This document shows, piece by piece, positions 48,861 through 61,634 of a stretch of DNA of 64,000 bases. The notes under the pieces are model-generated. The model saw only the letters and a program-made list of their open reading frames with translations, ran no database searches and was not told the DNA's origin. Both the position numbers and the translations under genes were made by a program. The stretch is from Holothuria scabra (Eukaryota; Echinodermata; Holothuroidea; Aspidochirotida; Holothuriidae). Where the stretch lies: NCBI GenBank assembly GCA_037179385.1, contig CM074193.1:3307547-3371546 (forward strand), written 5' to 3'. Positions within the stretch are counted from its first letter, which is position 1, and every line of letters begins with the position of its first letter.

Positions 48861-49111
48861 CCCTTTACCGTTGTTTGGGTCCTTTTGGACCCATGCGGAA
48901 AGCGCGGCTGTCACCCGTCTTTACTGTTTCACACGGAGCTCGAAACTGCGAGTAGCTACCCGAAATTTCGGCCACAACAACGAGAGGGACAATAGTTTAA
49001 GGTCAAGGGGTCAATGGCCTACGGAAGCTGATGCGGGGCGGGCTATGTCCGCTTTTCCCCCCACTCCCGAGGCGCGCAAATATGGCCCGATTGGAGCACA
49101 ACGGTAAACGG
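48861..49111 (+). mobile_element. 251-bp piggyBac-type MITE (forward), U3
   Basis: TTAA on both sides; shares the atggcccgattgg variant with U2. Confidence 0.72.
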
Positions 49112-50089
49112 TTAACTGGGCTAATGACAATATTAAGTAAGCTAATTACAATATTGAGTAGACTTGAAACAATATTAAGTAGGCTAAAGCGCCAGGGACT
49201 TTACGTATGACGCAGTCATAGAAGAGGGGTTCTGCCCGAGGTTGGTCTGATTTTCTATTCTTTTCCAAGATCGTTTGTGTTTGCTACCGTTGCTAACATC
49301 TTTTCAATTGTATTTTATGTAGGACCGTTTGATCACCATATTTATTTTATATTCCATGTATAAAGTGATTATAAAGCCAACTGTATAAATTTGAAAGCAT
49401 GCGTAAAATTATTCTTGGCAATTTCCTGGAATTTCGGCAGAGTGGTTTGATACGATACGATGCCTCCGCTCGTTTGAACTGCATACAGTTATCAAATGTA
49501 CAATAATATGTGTACAGTAGTAGCATGCAGGCATAGTGCAAGTGCCGGGCCGCGAGTTCGGAGCAGTGTTCAATAGAATTACTAAATACTAGAAAGACAG
49601 TATGTATACAGTCTATCGCGGTCCGCGTGTACAAGCGATTGGGCCGATTGAATGAAGTTTTCTAACGTGCTAAAGGTAAATGTTCGTAATAAGCGAAAAA
49701 ATTACTCATAAGGCCGTAAAGACAAGTTCAAGCAAAGCTTTGGGTTTTATTGGAGGAGATTTAAACAAAATTCACAAGTATCGGTTCATAATCCTATCCG
49801 ATTTCGCTGTAGTGAGACCTTATCTTAACATCTTGAGGAAGGTTACCTTGAGAACTTTCATACTTGAAGTTTCCGTTGCTTCAGTTGTGTTGCGATAGCT
49901 TAGGTTTTCGGTCTGGTCAAAGTAGAAATTGAAAAGTCAGCAAGGCATTAGTGGTTTTAAAATATGTGGTATTGCAGGAGACTGTCTATCAAATTAAACT
50001 TTTTGTCGGTTGGGGAGCGGGCAGTCTTCAGTTATTAAATTGCCAACTTTAGCAGTTTGTTTATCTTTCTTTTACTTCGCATGTACCAG

Positions 50090-50107
50090 GTGGTGACGGA
50101 AGCGATG
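50090..50107 (+). CDS. putative 18-nt microexon, GDG type, U3
   Basis: Same as in U1 and U2; peptide GGDGSD; weak gttaga donor. Confidence 0.38.
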
Positions 50108-51001
50108 GTTAGACAAGCTGCAATATTTCTGATATTTTAAACATATCGTTTGTTACAGAGGTCCCATTGTATTGTTTTCCATATTAAAGAGACAATTCTA
50201 GAATAATAAGACTTCTCCTTAATAGTGGAGGACATCTATATCCATTCCATTTATTATAAATTTGCTTCTGATTGCTTACTGCTCTGCTTGAAACTGTGTG
50301 AAGAAGTAGTCGTTAAAAAACCGGAAAAAGAATGAAAGTCATATAATGTGGATAATCAGAAATAGAACAAAACTATGCAATTGCAAACTTGTTAAAAAAC
50401 AATAATGTAATTCAAAAATTTGAGTGAAGTGCGGCTGTTAGTAGACAAAATTGAAAGGAGGATTTAAGGTCACACCAAGTTGTGATATGTTAGAGGGGTA
50501 AACTGAAATTAAAAGAGTGCTTCTTACGAAGTAAGCAGGTAAATTTGTTACATTGCCAACAGAAGAGTGATCTTGCAGCAATTACATATGAAATCACATC
50601 CACACATTAACTGGTATTTTTTTTTTTTCTTTAAACTTTAGAATCAATTTATTTGTCAACAATCCTATATTATTTTAATATAATTGCATATGTATCATGA
50701 GAACTTTGCAAACTAAACATTAGCCACAAGGAGGTCCTATTCCTATTCCCTTCAAATTCAGCACAACAGCCTGAAGAAGAAAGGGAAACATAGCATTCCT
50801 TGTCAATTTGAGAAAGTGATATAATCTCTACTGACAAAAAAAAAAGAAAAGTAGGTTGGCAAATGTTGGGTTATATTGTCCCACAGAGGAAGGGGATTTT
50901 TACACAATTCACAAATATCGAGTAATAATCCTATCCGATATCCATGTAGCGAGAACCGAGCTTAACATCTTGAGGAAGGTAAATTTGAGACCTTCCATAT
51001 T

Positions 51002-51556
51002 TAGCCTGCGGAGCAGACTCTGTGATAGCCAAAAGATGGCGCTCTCTCAAATCATGACACGCCCATGTCTCTAAACAGTATTATGTACAGAGTATGCAAA
51101 CCTTCGCCCAGTTTCCATTTCCCGGAATCCCGCATTTGGAGGGACGAATTAGTAAACATGAGAGGGTCACTTGGTGCACAAAACAGGTATGAAATGTGTA
51201 TTTTCGTACATACAACTGATACAACGAACGGCGAACAACCTAGTTAGCTTTTGTATGTGACAAATGTGTACCAGGCCGAAAGTTCGATGGAAATATATTA
51301 GCTATTACGCGAGATATAATTAAGTATTTTAATTTTTGTCGTGACGTCATTTTTGGTGGTCGTAAATGAGATTCGACAGAAAGCTGGCAGGCTATTGTAT
51401 ACCGTAGGTATGCCATGCAAATTAGTTGGAAACGTCGACTGCTCAGCAGTGAAGCCGTTGAAGACTCATAAAGTGTTATTTATAGTACCGAAAGTAAAAT
51501 TTTTGATTTTTGAATGTAGAAGTTGAAACGCAAACACAACTGCTTACAGGAGGCTA
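51002..51556. mobile_element. 555-bp insertion with TAGCCT ends, U3
   Basis: Same insertion as in U1 and U2, same length. Confidence 0.5.
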
Positions 51557-51785
51557 TTTCATGTTTGGAGTTTCCATAGCTCCAGTAGTGTTGCTAATGT
51601 TTAGGTTTTCGGTCTGGTCAAAGATAAAGGTAAAAAGTCAGCAAGGCATAAGTGATTATAAAATATGTGGTATTGCAAAAGACTGTATACCAAATTATAG
51701 TTTTTGGTGGTGGGGAGCAGTCTTCAGTTATTTAATTGCCAACTTTAGCAGTTTGTTTATCTTTCTTTTACTTCGCATTTACCAG

Positions 51786-51803
51786 GTAGTGACGAAAGTG
51801 ATG
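51786..51803 (+). CDS. putative 18-nt microexon, SDE type, U3
   Basis: Same as in U1; acceptor accag, donor gtgaga; peptide GSDESD. Confidence 0.45.
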
Positions 51804-52644
51804 GTGAGACAGCTGCAATATTTCTGATATAATAAACATACGTCGCATTGTGTTGTTTACCATTTTAAGAAACAGTTTTAAAATAATTAGACTTCTCCTA
51901 AGTACCCGCAGAATATCTATATTAGTTTCATTTATTATGAGTTTTCTTCTGATAGATTACTGCCCTGCTTGAAACTGTGTGAAGAAGCAGTTTAAAAGAA
52001 AACCGGGAAATGGATGAAAGTCATATAATGATGATAATGAGAAATAGAACCAAACAATGCAATTGCAAAATATCAAATAAAAATAATGTTATTCAAAAAT
52101 TTGAGTTAAGTTTGGCTGTGGCTCTCAGTAGACAAAATTGAAGGGAAGATGTAAGGTCTATCCAGGTTTTGATATGTTAGAGGGGGACAAACGGGTGCAT
52201 TTCGGTAAACTGAAAATCTAAGACTGGTTCTCAAAAAGAAGCAGACAAATTTGTCAAATTTTCAACAGCAGCGTATTCTCCTGTTTGTTGAAGGTCATGC
52301 TTACCCAAGGTTTTGGCTGCGGTGTGTAGATATAAAATGTAAAAAACATATCAAATATAATTTCAAACAGGGTACTTAGATACCTCAATAGCGCACTTTC
52401 CGTGCCGTAACCATATTGATGTTTCAACTTGTTCCAACTGGCCTCCAAATGGGTAAAAATTCATGTTACAAAAACTTGAAGATTCCGAGCCAACTTTTTT
52501 AAAGATTACGGTTTCGTGAGTATCATTGCAATGGGTTGTTTGGTCAAAAGTGTCAAGACTGATAGCCTTCGTCAGGAAATCTGTCGACAAATGTTGAAAT
52601 TTCCTAAACTTCTCTCTTTGTTTTGCATCTCTTTTCTTCCACAG

Positions 52645-52680
52645 AAGAAGCTGCTGCACCAGCACCTTCACCTGCCTTTG
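52645..52680 (+). CDS. putative 36-nt microexon, EEAA type, U3
   Basis: Same exon and splice sites as in U1 and U2; peptide EEAAAPAPSPAF. Confidence 0.6.
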
Positions 52681-53519
52681 GTAAGTGCGATATGTATGAC
52701 TTAATGGTCTGCACAAAGAAATCAGATCAGCTGGTGAAGTGTCTATTAGTTGAGTCAGTCAGCCCTAAATAATCTTAATTTCGTCGGAGACGTGCATTTT
52801 TTAACCCCCATGTTCAGGGAAATTGAGGGAATCAAGAGTTGTGTTAGTGTACAACCATGCGTGATATAGGAAAGTAATGAATTTGGGAAATGAATAGTGA
52901 TAAACCCCACTAATAACCGAGTAAATCACACCATGACTTGACTGTTCGGATTATTCTATATCTTGTATTGGCCATTTACTTGCAATAGAAACCGTAGATC
53001 CCACAGTCTTGAAAACTTTAAAGAAACAGAAGTTAGAAAAACGTTACGTTTTATGAGGGGTTCCATATCTGTACGTTATGGTATGCTACATGAATTGTGT
53101 ATTCCAGCTCTCGTGCCCCTCGCATCTGCATCAGTCGGCCTTCCGACTACTTTTCTGTTTCCCATCACGTGCTTGATGTACATGGAAATTTTCAAGTACC
53201 ATGCACGCCTCGTCATTGGTCAACCGAGATCAAGTCTATTGAAGTACAACTTGTGTTTATTTAAATATACAAACACATACAGAAATTTCATACAGAGGTC
53301 AAAAGTATGTGTAAACTATGTCTGGTTGGCATGTGTATCCTAATTGTAGTCTCAATAAATTTTTAAATGTGTAATGTTTAGAATTTTATTTCGTTTCTTG
53401 TGAAACACCAATCTATCTGTGTACATATTTAATTAATATTTGCGGGCTTTACGTTATCATTTTAATCATATATTGCAGTGACACAATCACAAAAAATGAT
53501 TATAAAGCGAGTGCTACAC

Positions 53520-53940
53520 CCCTTACAGTAGGCTAGATTCCTTACCAAAACTTCCATAAAGACTATCTTAGTATAACCCCACCATCAGTTGGAGCAACTC
53601 GTGTAGAAAATTTCGAAAAATCGCATTCCTGAGATGGCCGGAAATAGCACTTCCCTCACTTATACGTAGAATCTTAGCAAGTTATTTTTGTCGTCGTTTG
53701 CAATTAATGCTTACTTCAAAATCACTTCTGAACCTGCAAAATGATCAGAAAGTCATTAAAAAATACTTTGACTAAAAAATGTAACTTTGTTGTTTTGCTC
53801 AAAAGAATATCTAAGCGGAGCGCCACCATTAGTTGGCGTTGAGCGTACAGAACATTTCTTATGAAATCGTAACCCCTCAGATGGCCGAAGATTTTGTTTT
53901 TATGTTTGTAAAGAAGATCCAAACAGTCTTTATTTCTAGC
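53520..53940. repeat. dispersed GCGGAGCGCC repeat pair, U3
   Basis: Same layout and nearly the same sequence as 40880-41300. Confidence 0.55.
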
Positions 53941-54781
53941 TGTCGTTTTCAACAATAAAAACTTAGGAACTTGCTAAATGATCAGAAAATTACCACGTGA
54001 AATGCACCACTAGCTTACCTTTGATTAAATCGTCTTGAATCTTTTCGGACGAAAACTTTACAACTTTATTGAAAAAAAAAAAAACGCTAATGTTATTCTA
54101 TTGTGACTCTTGGCTGAATTCAAGGGCCGCTGAATTGAAAAAATTGTCGATGTAAAAACTCGGACTCCCGACTGAAAATTTATTTACTCCTGTCTTTTGC
54201 ATGATAAATGGCGAACTATTCCTTACAGAGGCTGGACAGTACCTTAAGGGACGGAAATCCTCCTTTGCCACAGGTTCATTGGGAGGAAATCCTTTTCTTT
54301 TTAAAAGTTCTGAGAAATTGGGTGTCCTTACATTCAGTCTGGCCACATATGCTACCTTTTGAAGTAAAAAACACACCTTTGAAAATAAGCGTGCAGATAA
54401 ACATCAACCAATCCGGTTTTACTTGATAAACTGTAGTCATATCTTTAAATGGACAAGCATATACTTGAGTAATGTTCATAAATTTTTATGACTCCTTTTG
54501 CGTTCTTCTGTTGTTATGTGTATCTTTAATTAAAGAAATGATGGACTTCTCTCATGTTAGTCAAAGTTTATCTACCAATACTAGTGAACACTTAATTATT
54601 CATTATAAAATATTAAAAAGTCACCATACAATTTAAATGAAACAAAAATAAAATACTGTAGTCTGTATCATGTAAAACATCAATGAATCGGTGTATATAT
54701 CTGACTCATCACTCTTGCCAGCCTTACTTGATCACTTTTAATCATCTTTTAGAATGTTATAACGACGAGAGAGTTTTGTTT

Positions 54782-54801
54782 GACCTGACGTTCGTCAGGT
54801 C
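54782..54801. repeat. perfect palindrome GACCTGACG/CGTCAGGTC, U3
   Basis: Third perfect copy of the 20-bp palindrome. Confidence 0.5.
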
Positions 54802-55746
54802 AATTGTTACCTGCTGAGTGCTTTTCGATTCTTTACGTTGGTTTTCTTACTGTTAGGCCTCCTTTGTGTTCTCCGTTGCTGTGCATGTGAGCTTTCGGCC
54901 TGAGTTGATATGAATTACTTAATAAGTTTCAGTAGATCTACGTTATTTTGCTTTAATCTTGTTTTTTGTAACATAACGTAGGTGTTACTAAATCCAGGTT
55001 TCATTGGCTCCTTTGTTAAGTCACCCCATCACTGTAAATTACGATCACATTTGGGAACAAAGAGCGGAAGAAGAAACTATTTTTATAAGTAAATCAAAGA
55101 TATCCCAAATTATCGTGGAGTATAACTTTTTCAACTCCGTGAATGAAGTTCAATATTTTATGTCGGAACTCTGGAATGTCATAGGCGCTGATACCATGTA
55201 AGTAACGACTTATAAATTTAACTGCATGTATAATTTTGACAAATGTATTTAACACTAATGTATTCTCTCTATATCCCTCTCTTTTCCCTCGTTTTGAACG
55301 CGTGTCCTGGACAACGCTAGGTGTAGGTAAAGGTAAATATAAAACAATTTTACATGACGTCCTCGTTCATTAAAACCTTTTTTGTTGTTGTTAATTTCAC
55401 CTGGTAGACCAAAAGGACAGTAAAACACCTGATTTAAAGTCGAAAACGACTCTTTTAACCCCCCCCCCCCCCAAAATACATTGCTTATATCTTTTATATT
55501 TGGCTTTTTCTTAGCATTTGGGAGTCCTAGTCAAAAGTGAAATATTTGTATGTACTAATTTTTAAAGGGAAAGACGTGTAGAAAATATTCATTTACCTAA
55601 GAAGTGTAATGAAGGTTGAAGTAGAATTTGCACAACGTGCACCTCTCACTTACCGGTATATACTATTTTTGGTCCTGTGACTTCAAAATATGAGAAACAT
55701 GAGAAATGAAAGCGGACGTCTAATCTCTTTGCTTCTTCTATTGTAG

Positions 55747-55773
55747 GGGTAACGGGAAGCACAGAATCTCCAG
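55747..55773 (+). CDS. putative 27-nt microexon, VTG type, U4
   Basis: Acceptor cttctattgtag, donor gtaaga; peptide GVTGSTESP. With EQ deleted, the next exon is GDG, still in phase. Confidence 0.57.
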
Positions 55774-57082
55774 GTAAGAAAATATCTCTAAAAATAACTA
55801 ATTGGTAATAATTTTTTTTTTGTCTTATTGAAACTCATTTAGCGTTCATCAATTTTAACATGAACCTGACACATCGCATAAGTAGGAACTGGATTCTTTT
55901 TCGTTTCATGCTCTGTGTAAGAGACGATTTGCAATTGCGTTTAGGGATCTTAACATTGTCATGTTTTAACATTGCGCAAAAGACGCGACCGGACTAAGTT
56001 TCAAAAAGGCAACGTCCAAATAGGGAGGCGTTACTAGTAAAATCTCCCTGGTCCAGAGTGGCCTCGAAATTTAAACATTACTATTTGAAGATATTAAAAA
56101 TTCTTCTCCACACTGGATACATACCATTTTAATCTGTTATCTATTCAAGAAAAAATTCCTCCACCCTAAGAATACTGCGGATTCTTTACTACACCAGTCA
56201 CAGCATACACGCCAGGTTCGAGACCGACCATAATTGTCCAAATATGAAAGGTTACAAATTTTAAGAAAAGTTAGGAGCCTCTTATCGCACAAACTACATC
56301 TGATTTAGGGTAACTGGTTCACACAGAAGACCAGCATGTTTCCATGCAGGAAAAAATGACATTATTATCCATGGATTTAAATGAAAATTTTCAACTATAC
56401 GCAAAGGTCCTGCTAATTTTCACGCAACTTTTCAGCTAGAAAAATAAACCAATCATTCAAACACCATTAAGAAAATACAGCGTAAGAAACTCATACACTT
56501 CAAAACAATTACGTAAACTGAAATTGTCCAACTATGAAAGGTTGCAAATTTTAGGAAAAATTTGGAACCCCTTACCACACAAAATACATCTCATTTAGGC
56601 TTACTCGTTCACAAAGTAAACCGACATTTCTTTCCGACAGCACATGGCAACCATGCTGGTAACACCACAACCCCATAATAACATTTGTATCCACGTAATT
56701 TAATTCAAAGGATCACCTGGTTATACCAACTTTCCCAAGAATTCTATTTAACTTTAAATATACACCAATCATGGCAAATATTATACCAAAAATACAGCGT
56801 TATAAGCTTACAAATTCCAAACAATTAAACACTGACTTTACTTGATCAAATATAAAAATATTTGAGAATGGACGAAATCACCAAAAATCTTTCAAAGGGA
56901 GCACCACACTTTTCATTGACAGACTGTATCCCCAATTAAAGCCATCATAGTAGGGATTGTCCCCGACCTATCCGACATTTGTCACAATTTGCAATTCCTT
57001 CCGTTTGAAGTCGGCCGTATTAAGCTTATCCAAATATTTGCTTGTTACATCTTAATACCGTTCATCAAGAAAGTTTTGATAA

Positions 57083-57119
57083 AAATGTAAAATGTAAAAT
57101 GCAAAATGCAAAATCAAAA
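57083..57119. repeat. short AAAATGYA tandem run beside the U4 deletion
   Basis: U1 to U3 have one aaaatgtaaaatgcaaaatc. U4 has two extra 8-bp steps just 45 bp before the deletion joint. It probably arose by slippage. Confidence 0.6.
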
Positions 57120-57392
57120 TCCAACGTCCTTTTTACAAGAACGTGCTTGTTTACATCCTCTCTTTCAAACATTTGTCCGTGAAGTAGAAAAATATCATAT
57201 TCATGGTAACATATTTATACAAAATCAAAGAGATAAAAATAACATTTGGCAAGTCTCTCGCTTGAAAGGAAATGATTTTTCAGCCTGGTTTTGATTCCAT
57301 TGCAACATATTGCCAAAAATGGCGCATTATTTGAACATATTTGAATATTGAAATTTACCCCGAAAAACCGAAAAACGCCTCTTAAAAGTAAA

Positions 57393-57442
57393 ACTGACTG
57401 ACTGATTGACTGATTGACTAACTGACTGACTGACTAACTAAC
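57393..57442. repeat. ACTG/ATTG microsatellite, U4
   Basis: 50 bp, same allele as U3. Confidence 0.85.
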
Positions 57443-57845
57443 CAACACACACGTGCACCTGAACATTATGATTTTTCGAAAATTTTACGGCTCTTAAATG
57501 GGCAGTTGCCTGTATCAAGGGTGCATATATGTTATGAAATGTAAAAATTCATGGTAAGTTCTTAAACAAAATAAAACATTGGCTAGCAATGTGTCTCCGT
57601 GCAGTAACGGAGCTAGGGATTCATGTCAGAAGGATTAAAATGGCCCGCAGGGGTGCTTTTCATCTGAGAGATACCTGAACCTCAGCACGATCTAAGTCAT
57701 AGCTTACCAAAGTTTTCATTTAGTTTCCCTAATCTGTTATAAGTTAATTTCCAAATCCTCCACCCGAGTTGTTGTTTTAAACAATGTTAAAATTTTCTAT
57801 CCCTTTCTTTCATAAAATAGTAAAAACGACATATCTTAATATTAA

Positions 57846-58096
57846 CCCTTTACCGTTGTTTGGGTCCTTTTGGACCCATGCGTAGAGCGCGGCTGTCACC
57901 CGTCTTTACTGTTTCACAAGGAGCTCGAAACTGCGAGTAGCTACCCGAAATTTCGGCCACAACAACGAGAGGGACAATAGTTTAAGGTCAAGGGGTCAAT
58001 GGCCTACGGAAGCTGATGCGGGGCGGGCTATGTCCGCTTTTCCGCCCACTCCCGAGGCGCGCAAATATGCCCCGATCGGAGCACAACGGTAAACGG
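57846..58096 (+). mobile_element. 251-bp piggyBac-type MITE (forward), U4
   Basis: TTAA on both sides. It has the atgccccgatcgg form like U1. Its reverse partner is missing because of the U4 deletion. Confidence 0.72.
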
Positions 58097-59075
58097 TTAA
58101 CTGGGCTAATGACAATATTAAGTAAGCTAATTACAATATTGAGTAGACTTGAAACAATATTAAGTAGGCTAAAGCGCCAGAGACTTTACGTATGACGCAG
58201 TCATAGAAGAGGGGTTCTGCCCGAGGTTGGTCTGATTTTCTATTCTTTTCCAAGATCGTTTGTGTTTGCTACCGTTGCTAACATCTTTTCAATTGTATTT
58301 TATGTAGGACCGTTTGATCACCATATTTATTTTATATTCCATGTATAAAGTGATTATAAAGCCAACTGTATAAATTTGAAAGCATGCGTAAAATTATTCT
58401 TGGCAATTTCCTGGAATTTCGGCAGAGTGGTTTGATACGATACGATGCCTCCGCTCGTTTGAACTGCATACAGTTATCAAATGTACAATAATATGTGTAC
58501 AGTAGTAGCATGCAGGCATAGTGCAAGTGCCGGGCCGCGAGTTCGGAGCAGTGTTCAATAGAATTACTAAATACTAGAAAGACAGTATGTATACAGTCTA
58601 TCGCGGTCCGCGTGTACAAGCGATTGGGCCGATTGAATGAAGTTTTCTAACGTGCTAAAGGTAAATGTTCGTAATAAGCGAAAAAAATTACTCATAAGGC
58701 CGTAAAGACAAGTTCAAGCAAAGCTTTGGGTTTTATTGGAGGAGATTTAAACAAAATTCACAAGTATCGGTTCATAATCCTATCCGATTTCGCTGTAGTG
58801 AGACCTTATCTTAACATCTTGAGGAAGGTTACCTTGAGAACTTTCATACTTGAAGTTTCCGTTGCTTCAGTTGTGTTGCGATAGCTTAGGTTTTCGGTCT
58901 GGTCAAAGTAGAAATTGAAAAGTCAGCAAGGCATTAGTGGTTTTAAAATATGTGGTATTGCAGGAGACTGTCGATCAAATTAAACTTTTTGTCGGTTGGG
59001 GAGCGGGCAGTCTTCAGTTATTAAATTGCCAACTTTAGCAGTTTGTTTATCTTTCTTTTACTTCGCATGTACCAG

Positions 59076-59093
59076 GTGGTGACGGAAGCGATG
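59076..59093 (+). CDS. putative 18-nt microexon, GDG type, U4
   Basis: Same as in U1 to U3; peptide GGDGSD; weak donor. Confidence 0.38.
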
Positions 59094-59988
59094 GTTAGAC
59101 AAGCTGCAATATTTCTGATATTTTAAACATATCGTTTGTTACAGAGGTCCCATTGTATTGTTTTCCATATTAAAGAGACAGTTCTAGAATAATAAGACTT
59201 CTCCTTAATAGTGGAGGACATCTTTATCCATTCCATTTATTATAAATTTGCTTCTGATTGCTTACTGCTCTGCTTGAAACTGTGTGAAGAAGTAGTCGTT
59301 AAAAAACCGGAAAAAGAATGAAAGTCATATAATGTGGATAATCAGAAATAGAACAAAACTATGCAATTGCAAACTTGTTAAAAAACAATAATGTAATTCA
59401 AAAATTTGAGTGAAGTGCGGCTGTTAGTAGACAAAATTGAAAGGAGGATTTAAGGTCACGCCAAGTTGTGATATGTTAGAGGGGTAAACTGAAATTAAAA
59501 GAGTGCTTCTTACGAAGTAAGCAGGTAAATTTGTTACATTGCCAACAGAAGAGTGATCTTGCAGCAATTACATATGAAATCACATCCACACATTAACTGG
59601 TATTTTTTTTTTTTCTTTAAACTTTAGAATCAATTTATTTGTCAACAATCCTATATTATTTTAATATAATTGCATATGTATCATGAGAACTTTGCAAACT
59701 AAACATTAGCCACAAGGAGGTCCTATTCCTATTCCCTTCAAATTCAGCACAACAGCCTGAAGAAGAAAGGGAAACATAGCATTCCTTGTCAATTTGAGAA
59801 AGTGATATAATCTCTACTGACAAAAAAAAAAAGAAAAGTAGGTTGGCAAATGTTGGGTTATATTGTCCCACAGAGGAAGGGGATTTTTACACAATTCACA
59901 AATATCGAGTAATAATCCTATCCGATATCCATGTAGCGAGAACCGAGCTTAACATCTTGAGGAAGGTAAATTTGAGACCTTCCATATT

Positions 59989-60543
59989 TAGCCTGCGGAG
60001 CACACTCTGTGATAGCCAAAAGATGGCGCTCTCTCAAATCATGACACGCCCATGTCTCTAAACAGTATTATGTACAGAGTATGCAAACCTTCGCCCAGTT
60101 TCCATTTCCCGGAATCCCGCATTTGGAGGGACGAATTAGTAAACATGAGAGGGTCACTTGGTGCACAAAACAGGTATGAAATGTGTATTTTCGTACATAC
60201 AACTGATACAACGAACGGCGAACAACCTAGTTAGCTTTTGTACGTGACAAATGTGTACCAGGCCGAAAGTTCGATGGAAATATATTAGCTATTACGCGAG
60301 ATATAATTAAGTATTTTAATTTTTGTCGTGACGTCATTTTTGGTGGTCGTAAATGAGATTCGACAGAAAGCTGGCAGGCTATTGTATACCGTAGGTATGC
60401 CATGCAAATTAGTTGGAAACGTCGACTGCTCAGCAGTGAAGCCGTTGACGACTCATAAAGTGTTATTTATAGTACCGAAAGTAAAATTTTTGATTTTTGA
60501 ATGTAGAAGTTGAAACGCAAACACAACTGCTTACAGGAGGCTA
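59989..60543. mobile_element. 555-bp insertion with TAGCCT ends, U4
   Basis: Same insertion as in the other units, with a few substitutions (GCACACTC in place of GCAGACTC near the left end). Confidence 0.5.
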
Positions 60544-60772
60544 TTTCATGTTTGGAGTTTCCATAGCTCCAGTAGTGTTGCTAATGTTTAGGTTTTCGGT
60601 CTGGTCAAAGATAAAGGTAAAAAGTCAGCAAGGCATAAGTGATTATAAAATATGTGGTATTGCAAAAGACTGTATACCAAATTATAGTTTTTGGTGGTGG
60701 GGAGCAGTCTTCAGTTATTTAATTGCCAACTTTAGCAGTTTGTTTATCTTTCTTTTACTTCGCATTTACCAG

Positions 60773-60790
60773 GTAGTGACGAAAGTGATG
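60773..60790 (+). CDS. putative 18-nt microexon, SDE type, U4
   Basis: Same as in U1 to U3; peptide GSDESD. Confidence 0.45.
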
Positions 60791-61634
60791 GTGAGACAGC
60801 TGCAATATTTCTGATATAATAAACATACGTCGCATTGTGTTGTTTACCATTTTAGGAAACAGTTTTAAAATAATTAGACTTCTCCTAAGTACCCGCAGAA
60901 TATCTATATTAGTTTCATTTATTATGAGTTTTCTTCTGATAGCTTACTGCCCTGCTTGTAACTGTGTGAAGAAGCAGTTTAAAAGAAAACCGGGAAATGG
61001 ATGAAAGTCATATAATGATGATAATGAGAAATAGAACCAAACAATGCAATTGCAAAATGTCAAATAAAAATAATGTTATTCAAAAATTTGAGTTAAGTTT
61101 GGCTGTGGCTCTCAGTAGACAAAATTGAAGGGAAGATGTAAGGTCTATCCAGGTTTTGATATGTTAGAGGGGGACAAACGGGTGCATTTCGGTAAACTGA
61201 AAACCTAAGACTGGTTCTCAAAAAGAAGCAGACAAATTTGTCAAATTTTCAACAGCAGAGTATTCTCCTGTTTGTTGAAGGTCATGCTTACCCAAGGTTT
61301 TGGCTGCGGTGTGTAGATGTAAAATGTAAAAAACATATCAAATATAATTTCAAACAGGGTACTTAGATACCTCAATAGCGCACTTTCCGTGCCGTAACCA
61401 TAACGATGTTTCCACTTGTTCCAACTGGCCTCAAAATGGGTAAAAATTCATGTTACAAAAACTTGAATATTCAGAGCCAACTTTTTTAAAGTTTACGGTT
61501 TCGTGAGTATCATTGCAATGGGTTGTTTGGTCAAAAGTGTCAAGATTGATAGCCTTTGTCAGGAAATCTGTCGACAAATGTTGAAATTTCCTAAACTTTT
61601 CTCTTTGTTTTCCATCTCTTTTTTTCTTCCACAG

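Larger units (their letters stand above)
44112..54916. repeat. tandem unit U3 (10.8 kb, no LINE at right edge)
   Basis: Complete set VTG, EQ, both MITEs, microsatellite, GDG, 555-bp insertion, SDE, EEAA and GCGGAGCGCC pair. The right edge passes directly into U4 at an empty LINE site. A C-tract of 10 near 44655 is longer than in U1 and U2. The unlisted stretches are intron-like. Confidence 0.85.
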
